NCBI GenBank assembly: GCA_949152475.1
Contig: OX424562.1
Coordinates: 21,142,209-21,206,208 of the forward strand
Direction: 5' to 3'
DNA: 64,000 nucleotides
DNA from: Terebella lapidaria
Lineage: Eukaryota > Annelida > Polychaeta > Terebellida > Terebellidae
Shown: piece by piece, positions 1-11,924 of the stretch
Position numbering within the stretch: position 1 is the first letter of the stretch
Layout of the letters: each line of letters begins with the position of its first letter
Translations under genes and position numbers: made by a program
Notes under the pieces: generated by a model
What the model saw: the letters and a program-made list of their open reading frames with translations, nothing else
Database searches by the model: none
What the model was told of the DNA's origin: nothing

Positions 1-33
1 GCCTACAAATATTCATTTGTGTTTGGAGTGGGT

Positions 34-48
34 GGGGGGGGGGGGGGG
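34..48. repeat. Poly(G) run, 15 nt
   Basis: One of about nine G or C runs of 12-18 nt. Others: 2259-2275, 13809-13824, 14303-14314, 26701-26718, 27475-27492, 40820-40836, 58396-58413, and a T14G14 junction at 50188-50215. Confidence 0.9.
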
Positions 49-960
49 AGGGAACTTACGAGGGTTACATTGGTTTGGGATTTTTTAACGTTCTGTGGTC
101 GTCATGCTGTTGTAAGTAATATCAGTTGCTAGTTGAAGAGAGATTATAACGCTCGAATACAAAGGTATTTCATTCCCGGCCACATGCTGTTCAATATTTA
201 TTTTCTAGATCTATGCTGTTTTTGTTTTGCAATATGCAGTGTGTTTTTTTTATACAGATCTACATGTAGGCCCACATAAAAAAATGACTTTAGTTGAAGT
301 GTCAGTTGTAATATGAGTGGACCTAGGCCTATGGCATGCGAAAGAGGCCACCGCCAAGTGTCATAATCTCAAATACTAAGAGTAGTCCTTTGGCATGCAA
401 TCACCAACTGCTGAAACTCATTCAAACCATTCTCAATTTCTTATGCTGCAAATTGCTCGGGGGATTTTTATTTTCTAATACCGGACATTGTTCAGGAGAT
501 ATGTTAGGGCCTAAATGTAAAAATATGTGTAAATTATTTCATAGAAGGTATGCATATGCGTCGAGCTTCGCTCATGGCTGATTATATTTATTAGTGTTGT
601 AAATAATTATAATTGTAAATAATTGAATAATTATAATCTTACAGTGTTACCTAGAATAATAGTTATTGTAACTTTGTAAGCTGAACCGATCGATCGTATA
701 CTACAGTCGCCGAATGATCGCTTTATACACAGGCCTGCAGCAGCGGATTTTTTTAAAATACTTTGTTGAATTATACAGTATTGATATCATTATATGCATA
801 TTGAGAAGACTGCCGATTGTAAATCGGCACGGCACATGGTCAGTCCAACGTTCCATATATGAAACGCATTAGGCCTACGATCCTACCTGTAGGCCGGGCC
901 TACTTGTGAACCTACATGTGAGATTTTGGAATTCTTTACGCAGCAGTGGCCAAGAATCTA
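49..960. other. No feature seen
   Basis: AT-rich DNA with TAGGCCTA words. The 81-codon frame at 336-581 has no recognisable motif. Confidence 0.5.
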
Positions 961-1380
961 TCACAGGACATAACAATGGATATGGCTAGATCTACTGCTG
1001 AAAGCCCTTGAGCGGGTCCCAGACCCTTGCCTATCATTTTGCACCCCCCGCCCCACCCCTCTCAAATTTCTTGATCCGCCCTACCGCCTGGATCTATAGG
1101 CCTATCATATGTAGGCCTAAGAAAAGTGTCGACAACAATGGTTAATGAGCAGAGGGAGGGTGCACGTCACCTCTTATTGCTCATTGACTGGGCATACCAG
1201 AGGCGAATCAACTATGAATGGTGCACTTTCTCTCAGATTCTAAATGCATTATCAATGAACAAAACACATTATGCAACATATACGAACCAAGATGAATGGC
1301 ACATCAAGTCCGCGAAAAGGAAAAAAAAATTAGCCCAAAGGCTAAGACAGATTACGGGACAACATATGTTTCATACATTA

Positions 1381-1960
1381 AATATTAGTCTCTGGTCAAA
1401 CTCAAGGTCATCAAAGTATTCAAGATACATAATTCCTTATATATGCACACTTGATTCCTATGCTGAAACGTCGGTATTAAGCAAAATATTAGCCATGTTG
1501 AGCTGTGACCTTGAAAATGAGTTCAAATGTCAAATTCAAGGTCATGACAATATCAAGCATATATCATTTTCCTATATGTGCACAATTGATACCTAAGCGG
1601 TACACAGTCGATAATAAGCGAAATATTAGCCATTTTGTGATCTATCTTCAAAAATAGGGTCGAATGTCAAATTCAAGGGGTCATCAGAATATTCAGGGTA
1701 TATAATTTTCTGTATGTCCACAATTGGCTCCCACGCTATAAAGTCGATAAGAAGCAAGCTATTGGCTATTTTGTCCCGTGTGCTTGAGAATGAGATCAAA
1801 GGTCGAATTCTATATGTCCAAAATTGACTCCTTAGCTGTAGAGTCAATAAGAAGCGAGATATTAACCATTTCGTCCTGTAACCTAGAAAATGAGGTCAAA
1901 TGTCAAATATTCAGTATATATCATTTCCATTATGTTCACAATTGATTTCTAAGCTGTAAA
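1381..1960. repeat. ~134-bp minisatellite, reverse orientation array
   Basis: About four degenerate units contain TCAAGGTCAT, ATATCATTT(C/T)C.TATGT, CACAATTGA and AAGC.AAATATTAGCCAT. Reverse-complemented, they match the array at 11925-12715. One more unit lies at about 2595-2705. A 156-codon open frame across the region (1126-1596) appears to be a by-product of the repeat. Confidence 0.75.
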
Positions 1961-1964
1961 ATCG

Positions 1965-2065
1965 GTAATAATGTATCAATCTATTACCACCGATACAGTC
2001 AGATTTTGATGATGACAATAACAAACGTAAAATAAAACATTTTTCAATTGACACAAAGCCCGACC
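1965..2065 (+). repeat. Dispersed repeat A
   Basis: Family landmarks are TATCAAT.TATTACCA, then ATTTTGATGATG.CAAT, then ACAAAGCCCGA.CAA. Other copies on this strand: 2380-2590, 35040-35245, 56490-56600. Reverse copies or fragments: about 29390-29480, 49730-49800, 51170-51225, 55210-55290. No coding capacity was seen. Confidence 0.7.
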
Positions 2066-2373
2066 AATTTGAACCAACAGCTATCGCCGGCGTGGGTTCG
2101 ATCCTACGTCGGGCCTCATGTGTGGTAATTGTAAGGGAATTTTCTCCCTGTCCTTACAACTGTCAGTGTGCCCGTGACTCGGATATCACGTAAAATGGCG
2201 GTCCTATCTCTAAAAAATGTTGTAAAGGGATGTAACCCCTCCCCCCGCCCCCTCTCCACCCCCCCCCCCCCCCCCGGTGACCACTCTCAGGAACTAAATC
2301 CCAAACTATGAAGCGCTTTGAGAATGTGTGTAACGTTGATAAAGCGCTATATAAGAACCGATTATTATTATAA
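2066..2373 (+). mobile_element. SINE-like element with B box and LINE-type tail
   Basis: A B-box-like GGGTTCGATCCTA lies at ~2095. The element ends in AAGCGCTTTGAG, AAAGCGCTATATAAG and ATTATTATTA, a tail often shared by tRNA-SINEs and CR1/L2-type LINEs. A 17-base C run (2259-2275) interrupts it. It lies between two repeat-A copies. Confidence 0.65.
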
Positions 2374-2379
2374 GTACCT

Positions 2380-2590
2380 AATCACAATCCAAAATGCTAC
2401 TGATTTGATGGTATCCTCCGGGATGGATTCAACGTCCACCAGCAGTGACACCGGCTCAGTGGTATGAATTTAAGAATCAATATATTACCACTGATACAGT
2501 CAGATTTTGATGATACCAATAGCAAACGTAAAATACAACATTTTGCAATAGAAACAAAGCCCGATCAAATAATTTATCCAAAGACATAGC
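2380..2590 (+). repeat. Dispersed repeat A, longer copy
   Basis: This copy includes ~110 bases upstream of the TATTACCA landmark (ACAATCCAAAATGCTACTGA, then CGTCCACCA). The copy at 35040-35245 includes the same upstream part, showing the family is at least ~210 bp long. Confidence 0.7.
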
Positions 2591-2594
2591 TAGA

Positions 2595-2705
2595 TACGAT
2601 TTAGCCATTTTGTCCTGTTGCCTTACAAATTGGGTCAGTGGTCAACTTCAAGGTCATGACAATATTCAGAATACACTGTATATCCTTTCCTATTTGTTCA
2701 CACAT
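2595..2705. repeat. Isolated unit of the ~134-bp minisatellite
   Basis: The sequence runs TTAGCCATTTTGTCCTGT, then TCAAGGTCATGACAATAT and TATCCTTTCCTAT, in the same order and orientation as units at 1381-1960. The intervening DNA holds repeat A and a SINE, so it may have split one array. Confidence 0.65.
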
Positions 2706-2767
2706 GTTTTAGGTAACCTACAACCCTTCCACATGTCGGGTGAAAGTCCTCGTATGTCAGCACGTGT

Positions 2768-3063
2768 TGGCGGTTACGATGTTCTGGCTTTGATGCAAGT
2801 GCACTTACGAGGTTCTGGCGTCATCATTGTGAATCACACATGGGCGCTTGCGACCTTCTGGCAAAAATCGCTGGTGCTTACGACCTTTTGGCGAACACGT
2901 TTTTTGCAATTTGGCGCTTACGACTTTTTACAAAATAATGAATTTCCGGTTTTGGTTTATTGAGAGCATGATCAGTCATTGATTGGATGATGACAAAGAA
3001 GCTCCTGGCTTGATTTGACTGATTAACTAATTTTCACCAAAAATGGCGCTTACGACCTTCTGG
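2768..3063. repeat. Six spaced copies of a ~20-bp motif
   Basis: Variants of GGCGCTTACGACCTTCTGGC occur with their TTACG core at about 2774, 2805, 2848 (TTGCG), 2878, 2918 and 3050. Core-to-core gaps are 31, 43, 30, 40 and 132 bases. Spacer sequence is not conserved, so this is not an ordinary tandem repeat. Confidence 0.7.
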
Positions 3064-3699
3064 TTTTTACCCGTCGACATTATAATTTGCAAGTATCTTG
3101 GTGTCATTTATCCAGATACGAATTAGAAGGCAGGTCGATATATTATAATATTATTCACTCGGTGGTATTCTCATTGTAAGGACACTCCTGATTAGACAAT
3201 TTGTTCCATGTGACAATCCTACATACTCTATGTTGGACAGCGAAAGTCTATATTGGACGGCAAAAATGTATATTGGACGATAATGTGCTTATCAGCCAAT
3301 CAGAGCGCGTGTTACATGTGGGTTTTTCCCACTCTGGGTTTCTCCCAACGAAAAGAACGTACATTTTCGTTTGTTTTGACTACGTAGATAATATAGCAAA
3401 TGTTGGATGTTGAGAGTCGTCCAATATACAGTTTACGGCTGACGCCTCGGCCATTATGACATTTCTTCATCCCGTAAAATGTATATTGGACTCCTCAACA
3501 TCCAATATTTGTATAATAATTACAAGAAAATAAAAAAGACCTCACTGTCAACGTATGCTGTTTGTTCTTCTATTTTTAATAAGGATTAATTGAAAAAATA
3601 TTAAATTGTATTTTTTCCATCGGGTAATTAGTACTAATGAGCAAGTTTATGGTTGAATTTCTTGTCTATAAGGCGTAGACCTCTGAAAACATTTGAAAA

Positions 3700-4440
3700 C
3701 AACACTGATCTCATCCGACAAGCAATGTGGGAAAACACCAGTATTCCACGTTATTTACACCTTTAAATTAATGGACGCCCACATTTCTCTGTGGACATCA
3801 CCAGTGCATTCATGGTGGAAGCTCAGCTGTTATTAATTTCGTCGAGTAAATATATTATCCATTGAATATGAATGTAAAAACTCTGCTGAATAACTGGGAC
3901 TATGTCGTTAACATATCATTGTGATTGGTATCATAAATCAAATACTCACATATATTTCATACTGCCTCTTGCATTTTATCGAATATTGAAACTCGTTTAT
4001 TCGCAGCAATCTAGAGTGTGAATGTCATAGAATCAAACATATTTATGGTAATTATTTATCTTGGATGGTGAATAATCTACTTACGCTGTAATGATCACAT
4101 TATAAGAAGCATGGAAACAGACGATACAACACAACACCTTAGATATTTTTCACATCAGCCATAAGGGTTTTATGTAATAAGATTTCACACTATTCGTATC
4201 ACAGTTTAATGCCTCTGACGCCAGACGTAGTGTCGCCAACCATGGTGCCGCTCATGTTGATAATTTTTGCTTCTCGACAATATCACTTATCAGCTATTAC
4301 ACAGTGTCATGTAATTTGCAAATATCACGGTGTCATTTATCCAGATCTGAATTAGAAGGTAGGTCGATATATTATAATTTATTATAAGACGACAAAAAGA
4401 CCTCACTGTCACCTCTTTGGCCCAAGTAACGTATGCTGCT
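3700..4440 (+). repeat. Inverted block B, left arm
   Basis: This block recurs reverse-complemented at about 55370-56120. Shared landmarks: GTGGGAAAACACCAGT, GGACGCCCACAT, CATAAGGGTTTTATGTAATA, GACGCCAGACGTAGTGTCGC, GATAATTTTTGCTTCTCG, ATTAGAAGGTAGGTCGATAT. A partial direct copy of its last ~60 bases lies at 3090-3160. No coding signal was found. Confidence 0.8.
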
Positions 4441-4479
4441 TGTTCTTTTATTAAGGATTAAGAACGTGCCACTCTGCCA

Positions 4480-4827
4480 GATTCGTTTTTCAAGACTTCA
4501 GCAGAACCAGGCCGTGTCACGCATATGATGACAAGGCTTGGCTGGGAGTCACTAGCTGAGCGTAGAGCCAAGGATAAGGACACCATCCTGTATTGGGCTA
4601 TCCATGGCCTGGTATACATAACAGTAGAGGCGTACCTGACCCCTGTGATTTAAACCACCAGAGGGAACAGTACCAAATACTTCATCCCGTACTGCAGAAC
4701 AACAACGATGCAGCATTCCTTCTTCCCGGACACAGCTAAACTCTGGAACAACCTTAACTCAGATGTTGTAGTGGACCATTCACTGGAGTCATTCAAGACG
4801 AGACTCCAGGGCTGCCTCTTGAGATGA
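4480..4827 (+). pseudogene. Non-LTR retrotransposon, reverse transcriptase C-terminal tail
   Basis: From 4516 the frame reads through a RLGWESLAERRAKD stretch, one internal TAA, then HSFFPDTAKLWNNL and a final SLESFKTRL before TGA at 4825-4827. This ending is typical of the RT C-terminus of CR1/L2/Jockey-type LINEs. Just upstream, a LQQNQAV-like motif is in another frame, so a frameshift is present. A tail rich in GAAGAA follows to ~4983. Dead fragment. Confidence 0.75.
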
Positions 4828-5668
4828 GCACCCACTACCACCACGTGTAAATATTCTCATCACTCTGCACCACGTGCACAATTTTTGTACAGCAACTCGA
4901 CCACAGTCCCTGGTTACAACAGTACGCATTACCCAAGGTTGGGTACTGTACCTATTAGGTTGAAGAATAAGAAGAGGAAGAAGTGACAAGATATCCCTTG
5001 AGCTAACCTTTTGTCGTCAATTATTTGAACATCGATCACAATGCGTATGTTAGTCAGGTAGAGGTGGTCTTCGCAGGAATTGCACAAGTATTTTGCGCTA
5101 TCCAGTACCTACCTGACGTCTGGGGGTTGGAGAATTTTCTGGAGGACACAGTGTAAATGGTCGGTGCTGCGGCATCAAATACACACAAGTAGTAGGGTAC
5201 TACAGTGGATGAACATTGTCTCTATTGCAGTGTCACGCGGAAGGAAAGGAAGGAAACTAACCGCTTCTGATCCAAAAACGATATAGCATAAGTAATACAC
5301 AACCGATTATCGAAATGGTCGTTTCTGAACTATCTGAGGTATGAATACCTAAGTTGGAAGGACCGGCCTCGCAAAAAAAAAGAAGCGTGGCTCACTCATG
5401 ATTGTTCTCGTGTGCTTAAGAAGTTAAAAACATGTACAGTGCGATAGGGGTCAAATCGGAACTCGTATTGGAATCATCGATCGAGTTCCCGATACTAGTA
5501 GACACGGCCATAAAACATATCTGAGCTCTTTTTTTCAAGCACTTAATACTCATAGGCCAAAATCAATGTGAGGATGCAGTACTACAGGTTATATAGAAAT
5601 TAAACCTGAGTTATAGGTGACACTTCCGACACTAACTTTATTCAGTAAGTTTATTCAGTGTCCATGTT

Positions 5669-5760
5669 CAATCCCTGCCTGACACAGTCAAATTCAGTAA
5701 TGAGCTTCTGTTCTGCAAGTCATACATACCTCGCATCAACACTGTGTCAGGCAGGGATTG
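5669..5760. repeat. Hairpin with 20-bp perfect arms
   Basis: CAATCCCTGCCTGACACAGT at 5669-5688 is exactly complementary to 5741-5760, with a 52-base loop. Flanking GTCCATG and GGACATGG extend it imperfectly. It may be a small fold-back element; no target duplication was identified. Confidence 0.7.
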
Positions 5761-6029
5761 AAAAGGGACATGGGATTTCTGACACACTATAAGGCCTAAA
5801 AAATTAATTTTCTGTTTCTCGTCCTCCTATTTTTTCAAAACTGGGTAGGGAGGGACTTTTAATTTTTTATTTTTCATTTTGTATTTCGCAAAAAATACCG
5901 TCCTCAGCTGAAGAGAAAATTGGGTAGGGAGGCACTTTTTATTTTTGGTGGGACGACATTTCACACAAATGAAATGAAAATAAATTCGATTTATTGATTG
6001 ATTGAAAAAACACTTGCGCACAGACGCAT

Positions 6030-6120
6030 TCAAGCCCAAATAAATCAATTCTTTAGAAATGAAATCATGTGTAACACATGACTTTAATGATTTCTAGAGG
6101 CTTGATTAATTTGGGCTTGA
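6030..6120. repeat. Near-palindrome, ~42-bp arms
   Basis: TCAAGCCCAAA at 6030-6040 pairs with 6110-6120, and the arms continue with mismatches to CATGTG and CACATG around a 3-base centre at 6072-6074. The shape fits a small hairpin MITE. Confidence 0.65.
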
Positions 6121-7259
6121 AAGCTCTTGGCCGGACACCTTGGCGCTACTGGTGTGCCATCATCCTGGCAGTCAGCACAAACAGGATGATTCTGTGTACT
6201 AGTAGTAGTATTATAAAGAACCGTCAGTTGATAAAATATTTCAATGATGAGTAATTGTGGAGAACCGTTCTATCAGTTAATATGTCCATTGAAGTATAAC
6301 ATGAGGAATATAGTAAATAAGTTCGTGATCACAATTTTATGTGTTATTACATACATGTTCCCACATATGAAATAACTGTTTTTAAAAACTGGTAGCGTCT
6401 TTGTCCCATTTGGCGGCGAGTGAAAACAAGGAGGTAAGTTAAATATATGCCAATGTTGCATGCTGTGATTCGGTGTCTCGATCATTCACTATCCTCAAAA
6501 TAGGGGCGGGAACACTTATTATTTTTTATTTGAGATATCGCAAATAAATTTTTAGGCCTAATAGCGAATGAAACTGAATTTTTTAGCTGAAGGTATTTTT
6601 CAGTCTATTTATCCCCATGACCTAATTAGTCTACCCACACATTGGATAAGCCAATGTTTCTCCCCCAATATAATTACGTTTCAAGATCTGACCTATGCAT
6701 GTGCTTGATGTAATTAATCTTTTATGCACCTGAAGAAGTACTTTATACTAGTACGAAAGCTAGTGTTTGAATGAATTAAGTTAGTCTCGAAAGTGTCACC
6801 TATATCTATGGTTTAATTCTGATAAGACTAACACGGTTACCACAACCTTTTTTCATCATGAGGTTATATAAGGTCAAGCTCAACTGTAAAATATTTATCA
6901 TAAAACGTGAACCATGACACATCTCCACGTCGTCATGACATTTAGTTTGAGCATTCAATGTCATCTAAGGTCAAGTTCACAATAGGGTGTTATTTATCAA
7001 GTCAAGGCAGTGCTTGTGATTGTCCATATACGACTAGGGAATATGTAATGATGCCACTAGTGTATTTTTCAATACACTACATCCAATGTGTATATGTATA
7101 TCCAATGTGTCCACTGTGGGTAACGTTCAGCAAGTACTTCGGGTTGTATTGAAGTTTTAATATAACTGAACAAAATAAAACTGCTGTTGCACAAAACCTA
7201 GTAGATAGAGAAAAATATAAATCGTTGCAAGACCTTGGTCTTGGATAAGACTTTGAGTG

Positions 7260-8860
7260 CTTTTAAATAATCAATAAGCAATCGGTATCAATGAATTAGG
7301 AACTCACTGTCAGCAATCACTGACAGCAACAATTCGTAATGTTCCTGAGTACATATATATATGATGTTATCATAATTCGAAACAAAAATATACTGGTTCC
7401 ATTCAATGGAATTCTTTAATACCAGTGCAACTGCAATCAAGAAACCAGTATTTCGCATACATCTCGACATCTCTGTCAAACATATCTGTGTGATGAAGAC
7501 TTTGAAATTCGCTGGCCTTTTTGCCGTCCACCACATCATTTAAATGCTCGTGGAAAAATAGAGAAGGGAATCTAATTTGGTGCCAGACAGAAGCTCATGG
7601 AGACATCAATCACTGTTGCGGTACGTGTTTGGGAACAAAAATTTACATTGAGTGTGAACGATAGCTAATTCCAATAGCTCATAGGAAGAAGCTGGACAAT
7701 TATCATATAAGAACAGATCTTATATCCATGCGTTTGTCCATGCGTTTGAACGTATTTATTTAGTGGAAGGTGAATAACCTGTATGTAATATGGTATTGGT
7801 CAAACATTAATGTTTTCAGAGCAGGTACCTTCATCACGAGTGAAAGAACAGCGAGGTACCATAGTGACATAGTACTGTTGTGCGCTACCTCTTCCTAACA
7901 TCGAAAGAATAGACCAGTGTTTCCCATCACGTTTTATCCAGCAAAGTATGTCATATTTTATGTGAACAATGGCAAGTTGTGACAGGTCCAGCTGATGCAT
8001 CCAACACAAGAAAATGACACGTTACAGTCATAAATTCAGGTTTATTCTTTGTCTCGAATTGTTTAGGTAATTACATGTTAATATACACGTTTTAACAACT
8101 CTTCATCTTCAATTTTAAGCACCATAGCACATGTATTTTCATGAATGTGAGGCTATATGAATAGCCTAATACAGACATATATTACCACATGAGGCAGTGT
8201 ATACCGCATGCTCCACATTAATGTAACGCGCAGTGTAAATTTACGTTGGTTCATGTTCCAAGTTCTAGACACGTTAGATGTCTAGATATGAGTTAGGTAT
8301 GTATTTCTTTGCAGTGGAAAGTTGAACATTATTAGGACAAATCTCATACTCTGTGTCCTCACATTAAATGTCCTATATAATAATGCGAAAACGCGGAATC
8401 GTATCAAAAAAAGAATGATTCGACCGTTAGGGTGTGTCACCTAAACAACATTCTTAATATATAATTAGCCCAAAACTATATATTTATCATACACTGTTTA
8501 TGCCGATTTGAAAATGTTTTGTGGAAAAAAATGTGAGGTAGCAATATCAGCAGTTGCTAAAAAACGAAAAGTGGAAACGAGAAGTTATGGATTCAATGTA
8601 CACGAACATGTATTATTGTGGCACTGACCAGCCCAGTACTATTACCCACGTCAGTAGCTCATCGGCATATGTGGAGTATATGGACCTCCGTGTGCATGGG
8701 CTCAATAATAATACATTGTATGATCATAAGATATCAACGACATATTAGGCAGAATATTAGCCTATATAGAGTAATGGGCTTCAGGGGAAAGCAAATATAT
8801 CAATAGAACATGCCATTCTTCCCTTCTCCAGGCATTGGAACACTGTTGGATTAGAATGTT
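7260..8860 (+). repeat. Inverted block C, left arm
   Basis: This block recurs reverse-complemented at about 52240-53900. Shared phrases include CAAGAAACCAGTATTTCGCA, CAAACATATCTGTGTGA, GGAATCTAATTTGGTGCCAG, CAGGTCCAGCTGATGCATCC, AGAAAATGACACGTT and AGGCATTGGAACACTG. A short third copy of its middle lies at 51360-51425. Confidence 0.82.
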
Positions 8861-8944
8861 AATAGAATTTTGGGCTTTTTTGGCCTTTTGAGCCTAAATT
8901 TTGGGCCATTTGAGCGATTCCATGCAATCCATCTTTATACACAA

Positions 8945-9480
8945 TGTCAACAGATAATCAAACCCAGGAGAGCTCTGGAATAATGTATTGGGATGCGAAT
9001 ACCTCCACCTTTTGGGGCCCTCCAGCGGGTCCCAGACCCCCGGCCGACAGGGGCTTGCTTCAGCTCACTTAGCAACATTTTACAACTGGGCCTTCCCTCA
9101 AAATTCTAGACCTGCCCCGAATCAGCCATGCAAAAACTCTTTAGGGGAATGAAAAATAGACCAAAGGAAACCTTTAAACACAAACCAATGGGCATACATA
9201 TCCCTTCAGCTTCTGAGGCCCCTATCAGCTGGCCCCACACCCTCGGCCTTCACCACCTCACTTCGCAACATTTCACATCTTGACCTTCCGAACCCAGGAT
9301 CCGCCTCTGAACAGGCATCCATAAACTCTCCAAGGCCATGGAAATTGGAACAAGGAGAGCCGTATTAAACACACCATTGGGGATGCATAAACCTTAAGCA
9401 AGCCCCAGACCCCCCGCCTTTATAGATCAAGGGTTTGCCCCCTCCCCAAAATCCTATACCCTGGAGAGGTTACAGAAATA
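8945..9480. repeat. Degenerate ~200-bp tandem repeat
   Basis: Two to three diverged units repeat CTCACTT.GCAACATTT.ACA...CCTTCC, AAACTCT and GGGTCCCAGACCCCC-like phrases. A related fragment lies at about 985-1085. C-rich and non-coding. Confidence 0.55.
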
Positions 9481-9679
9481 ACTCTCAGTGAAAATCAGAT
9501 TTAAAAATTGTCCATATATACCTGGAAAAGATGCATTAGAACACTGCAACACATATACCAATTAACAGATGAAACTGCAAACAGAATGGCATGATTATAA
9601 CATCAACATACTAGTCAAACAAATGTTCACACAATTCAGTCACTAAAACGATTGGCTGGCTTCAGTTGACGAGTCGACC

Positions 9680-10228
9680 TTCAGAAGGGAACTTCATATG
9701 GTGTTCATGTGTCATCATACGACTGTTCGTGTGGTGGCACATGTGCAGCAGGTGCCGCATCTGCATGTTCCTCTGATGTTCAGCGATCTTGTTGAGCAGC
9801 TTGTAGGTGACGCCTGTTCCTCTTCAGATATATCCCCCATCATCAGTTTGGATGATGTAAGATCTCGGGTGATCTGACTGCGACACAACCACACCAGGTT
9901 TGTGTGTTTCATGATCCAAATTGGTGTGAATGATATACCCAGGGCAACTCCTTCGCGCCATGACGACGATTGTAGTTTTCATTGTAGTGTTTCTTAGCTT
10001 GTTCATCCATTACACTCACTGCTTCGAAATCCGGCAATGCTGGTTGCAGACACTTGTCAAATAATCTTTGTCCAGTCTTGTAGTTGTCCGGAATCTGTGA
10101 AATCTCTGTTTCCAGTCTGACCAGCCTGACGGTTGTCTCAAGTCAAATGGATTGAACTTTGTCATACTGTTCGTGACTTCCCAACTCATCAAGAAAAAAT
10201 CGATTATTGGCGTCGGCATTTCACGCAC
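9680..10228 (-). pseudogene. Internally deleted Gypsy-type LTR retrotransposon
   Basis: On the minus strand, 10228-10016 reads a gag-like N-terminal stretch (PFDLRQPSGWSDWKQRF). Directly after it, 10010-9700 reads an integrase C-terminal tail in shifting frames: KKHYNENYNRRHGAKELP, then HPRSYIIQTDDGG, then LKRNRRHLQ. The PRSY and RRNRRHL motifs are typical of Gypsy pol ends. Protease, RT, RNase H and the integrase core are missing, so gag and the pol end were joined by a large deletion. LTRs were not delimited. Confidence 0.72.
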
Positions 10229-11470
10229 ACAATTCAGTGTTTTCTGGCAAAGATAGTTTCAGTTCTGTTGCCAAACAGGTGCCAGGGGTATTTCTTCATT
10301 AAAAAAGTCTATTATTGAATTAAAAATCCCGTATTGACATCATATCACGACGACCGAATGTGATGAACTTTGATTTATTCCACCCGACATAAACACAACA
10401 ATGGGTATGTAGAATACCCATACATTAAGCATCGACACAACCGTTGCAACGCTGGTTGCTTAAACCGAGTGTTCTGGATGGCAATCCGAGTTTCTCCTGC
10501 CTAGTTTTGTTGGTGTAGTACTTTGCATCTGAAAGGTTGTGTTTTCATGGTCATTGAGTAGCTTCCCAAACCATTTTAGATCCTGGATGCCTCTCGCGAT
10601 CAAAGCTGAACTTTGATTAGAGGATAACCGTTCCTGACTTTAACAGATAATATATCTGATTTTTGAAACCATACCTGATTGGCTCTTCTGATTTTCTTGA
10701 TGCGTCTTTTAACGTCAACTTTGTTATTGCATCTTCTGTATGATGTCAGTTTGTCCTATCTAACAGTAGCTTTGCTAGTGTTCTCATCCCAATCATAACA
10801 CTCTTTTTCACCTCTCCAGTCTTGTCAACTTTACTTTTGTCTTCATTCCACTATCTCTCCCCAATCAACATTATGGTCTCGTCAGAACGACATATTTCCA
10901 CTATGCCATCTCTTTGGAAGGCATCCAAAACTGTACTGAGAGAGTCTTAAACACCAGTCTTGCCCAGTGCTAGAACGGTCACTGGATTGATCTTCGTACT
11001 CTCCGTATGCCCAAAACAATTTTCTTTTGCTTATAGAAGTAGGCCCAGGAATAAGCTCCAGCACAACAGTTGACGAGAAATGAAAAAAAAAATCAACACA
11101 GTCTGAACCCTCAATTCGTAAAAATCAACTATAGCTTTTCAGTCGTTATTCACTTTTTCGACTTTGGAAAAAGTAATTAATGAATCATGAACGTTCAGGT
11201 GTAATGGAGTAGACTCCAGGCAACTAGTATCTTTTCACTGAAAAATTGGACACGATTTTTGGCCAATGTTTTGTTTGGATCATCGGATCACCTTGAAATT
11301 TTGTATGTCCTAATTTGGTGGAGATTCACAATGCCGATATTTTCAGAATGTTCGTCTGGTGTCCGTACTATAAGAATTACCTAACAACTATCTTGACTCC
11401 TGCTGAACAGTAGGAAATTGGGACAGTTGTTCTCGCCAGACTTTCATTGAAACATTCTTGTCAGAATAAT
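10229..11470. other. No confident feature
   Basis: This may be the upstream part of the deleted Gypsy element. A 60-codon minus frame (10882-11064) has no recognisable motif. Confidence 0.35.
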
Positions 11471-11483
11471 CAGACCTGCCAAG

Positions 11484-11780
11484 TTTTCAGGTTACCGGAC
11501 CTATGGTCCGATAACCTATTGGCATGGCGTTGCGTCCGTCGTCGTCCATCGTCGTCGTCCACATTTTTATCTTTTTTGTTTACGGGCGAATTTTTCTGAA
11601 ATTTTGCACAAAAATACTTAAAAATAATTCAAGAAGGAGGTATTTTTTAGCTTTTTTATTTTCGCATTTTTTTCAAAATGGCGGCCGTTTTCGACGAAAA
11701 ATGCCTGATTTTGGACTTTGGTGGCCATTTTCTCAAAATCTGTTCGGTAACTTTTTTTCTTTTTGATACAAAACACTCCT
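11484..11780 (+). repeat. Short inverted motif, CGTCGTC run and T-rich stretch
   Basis: Next to the left hAT end: GGTTACCGGACC / GGTCCGATAACC imperfect palindrome, CGTCGTCGTC-like words, then T-rich DNA with CAAAATGGCGGCC. A related GTCCGGTAACCTAT phrase lies at 12748-12762, beyond the minisatellite. No gene seen. Confidence 0.5.
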
Positions 11781-11924
11781 CATAGTACTCCTATGATGTC
11801 TATAAAGTACTCCTATGATTTCGTTGCGCTGGAATCGCTCAAAGTGGGCCATTTCGGCCCAAACTCGGCCCAAATGGGACTTTCCCATGTTAAATTCTTA
11901 TATGCTTTTTAACACTTAATATTG

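Larger units (their letters stand above)
4990..7259. other. Non-coding, hairpins and short duplications only
   Basis: Apart from the two fold-back structures listed, a GGGTAGGGAGG.ACTTTT phrase is repeated at ~5845 and ~5925. No gene seen. Confidence 0.45.

Noticed and set aside
1126..1596. 156-codon open frame
   Set aside because: Its second half runs through minisatellite units whose other copies are full of stops; no protein motif.
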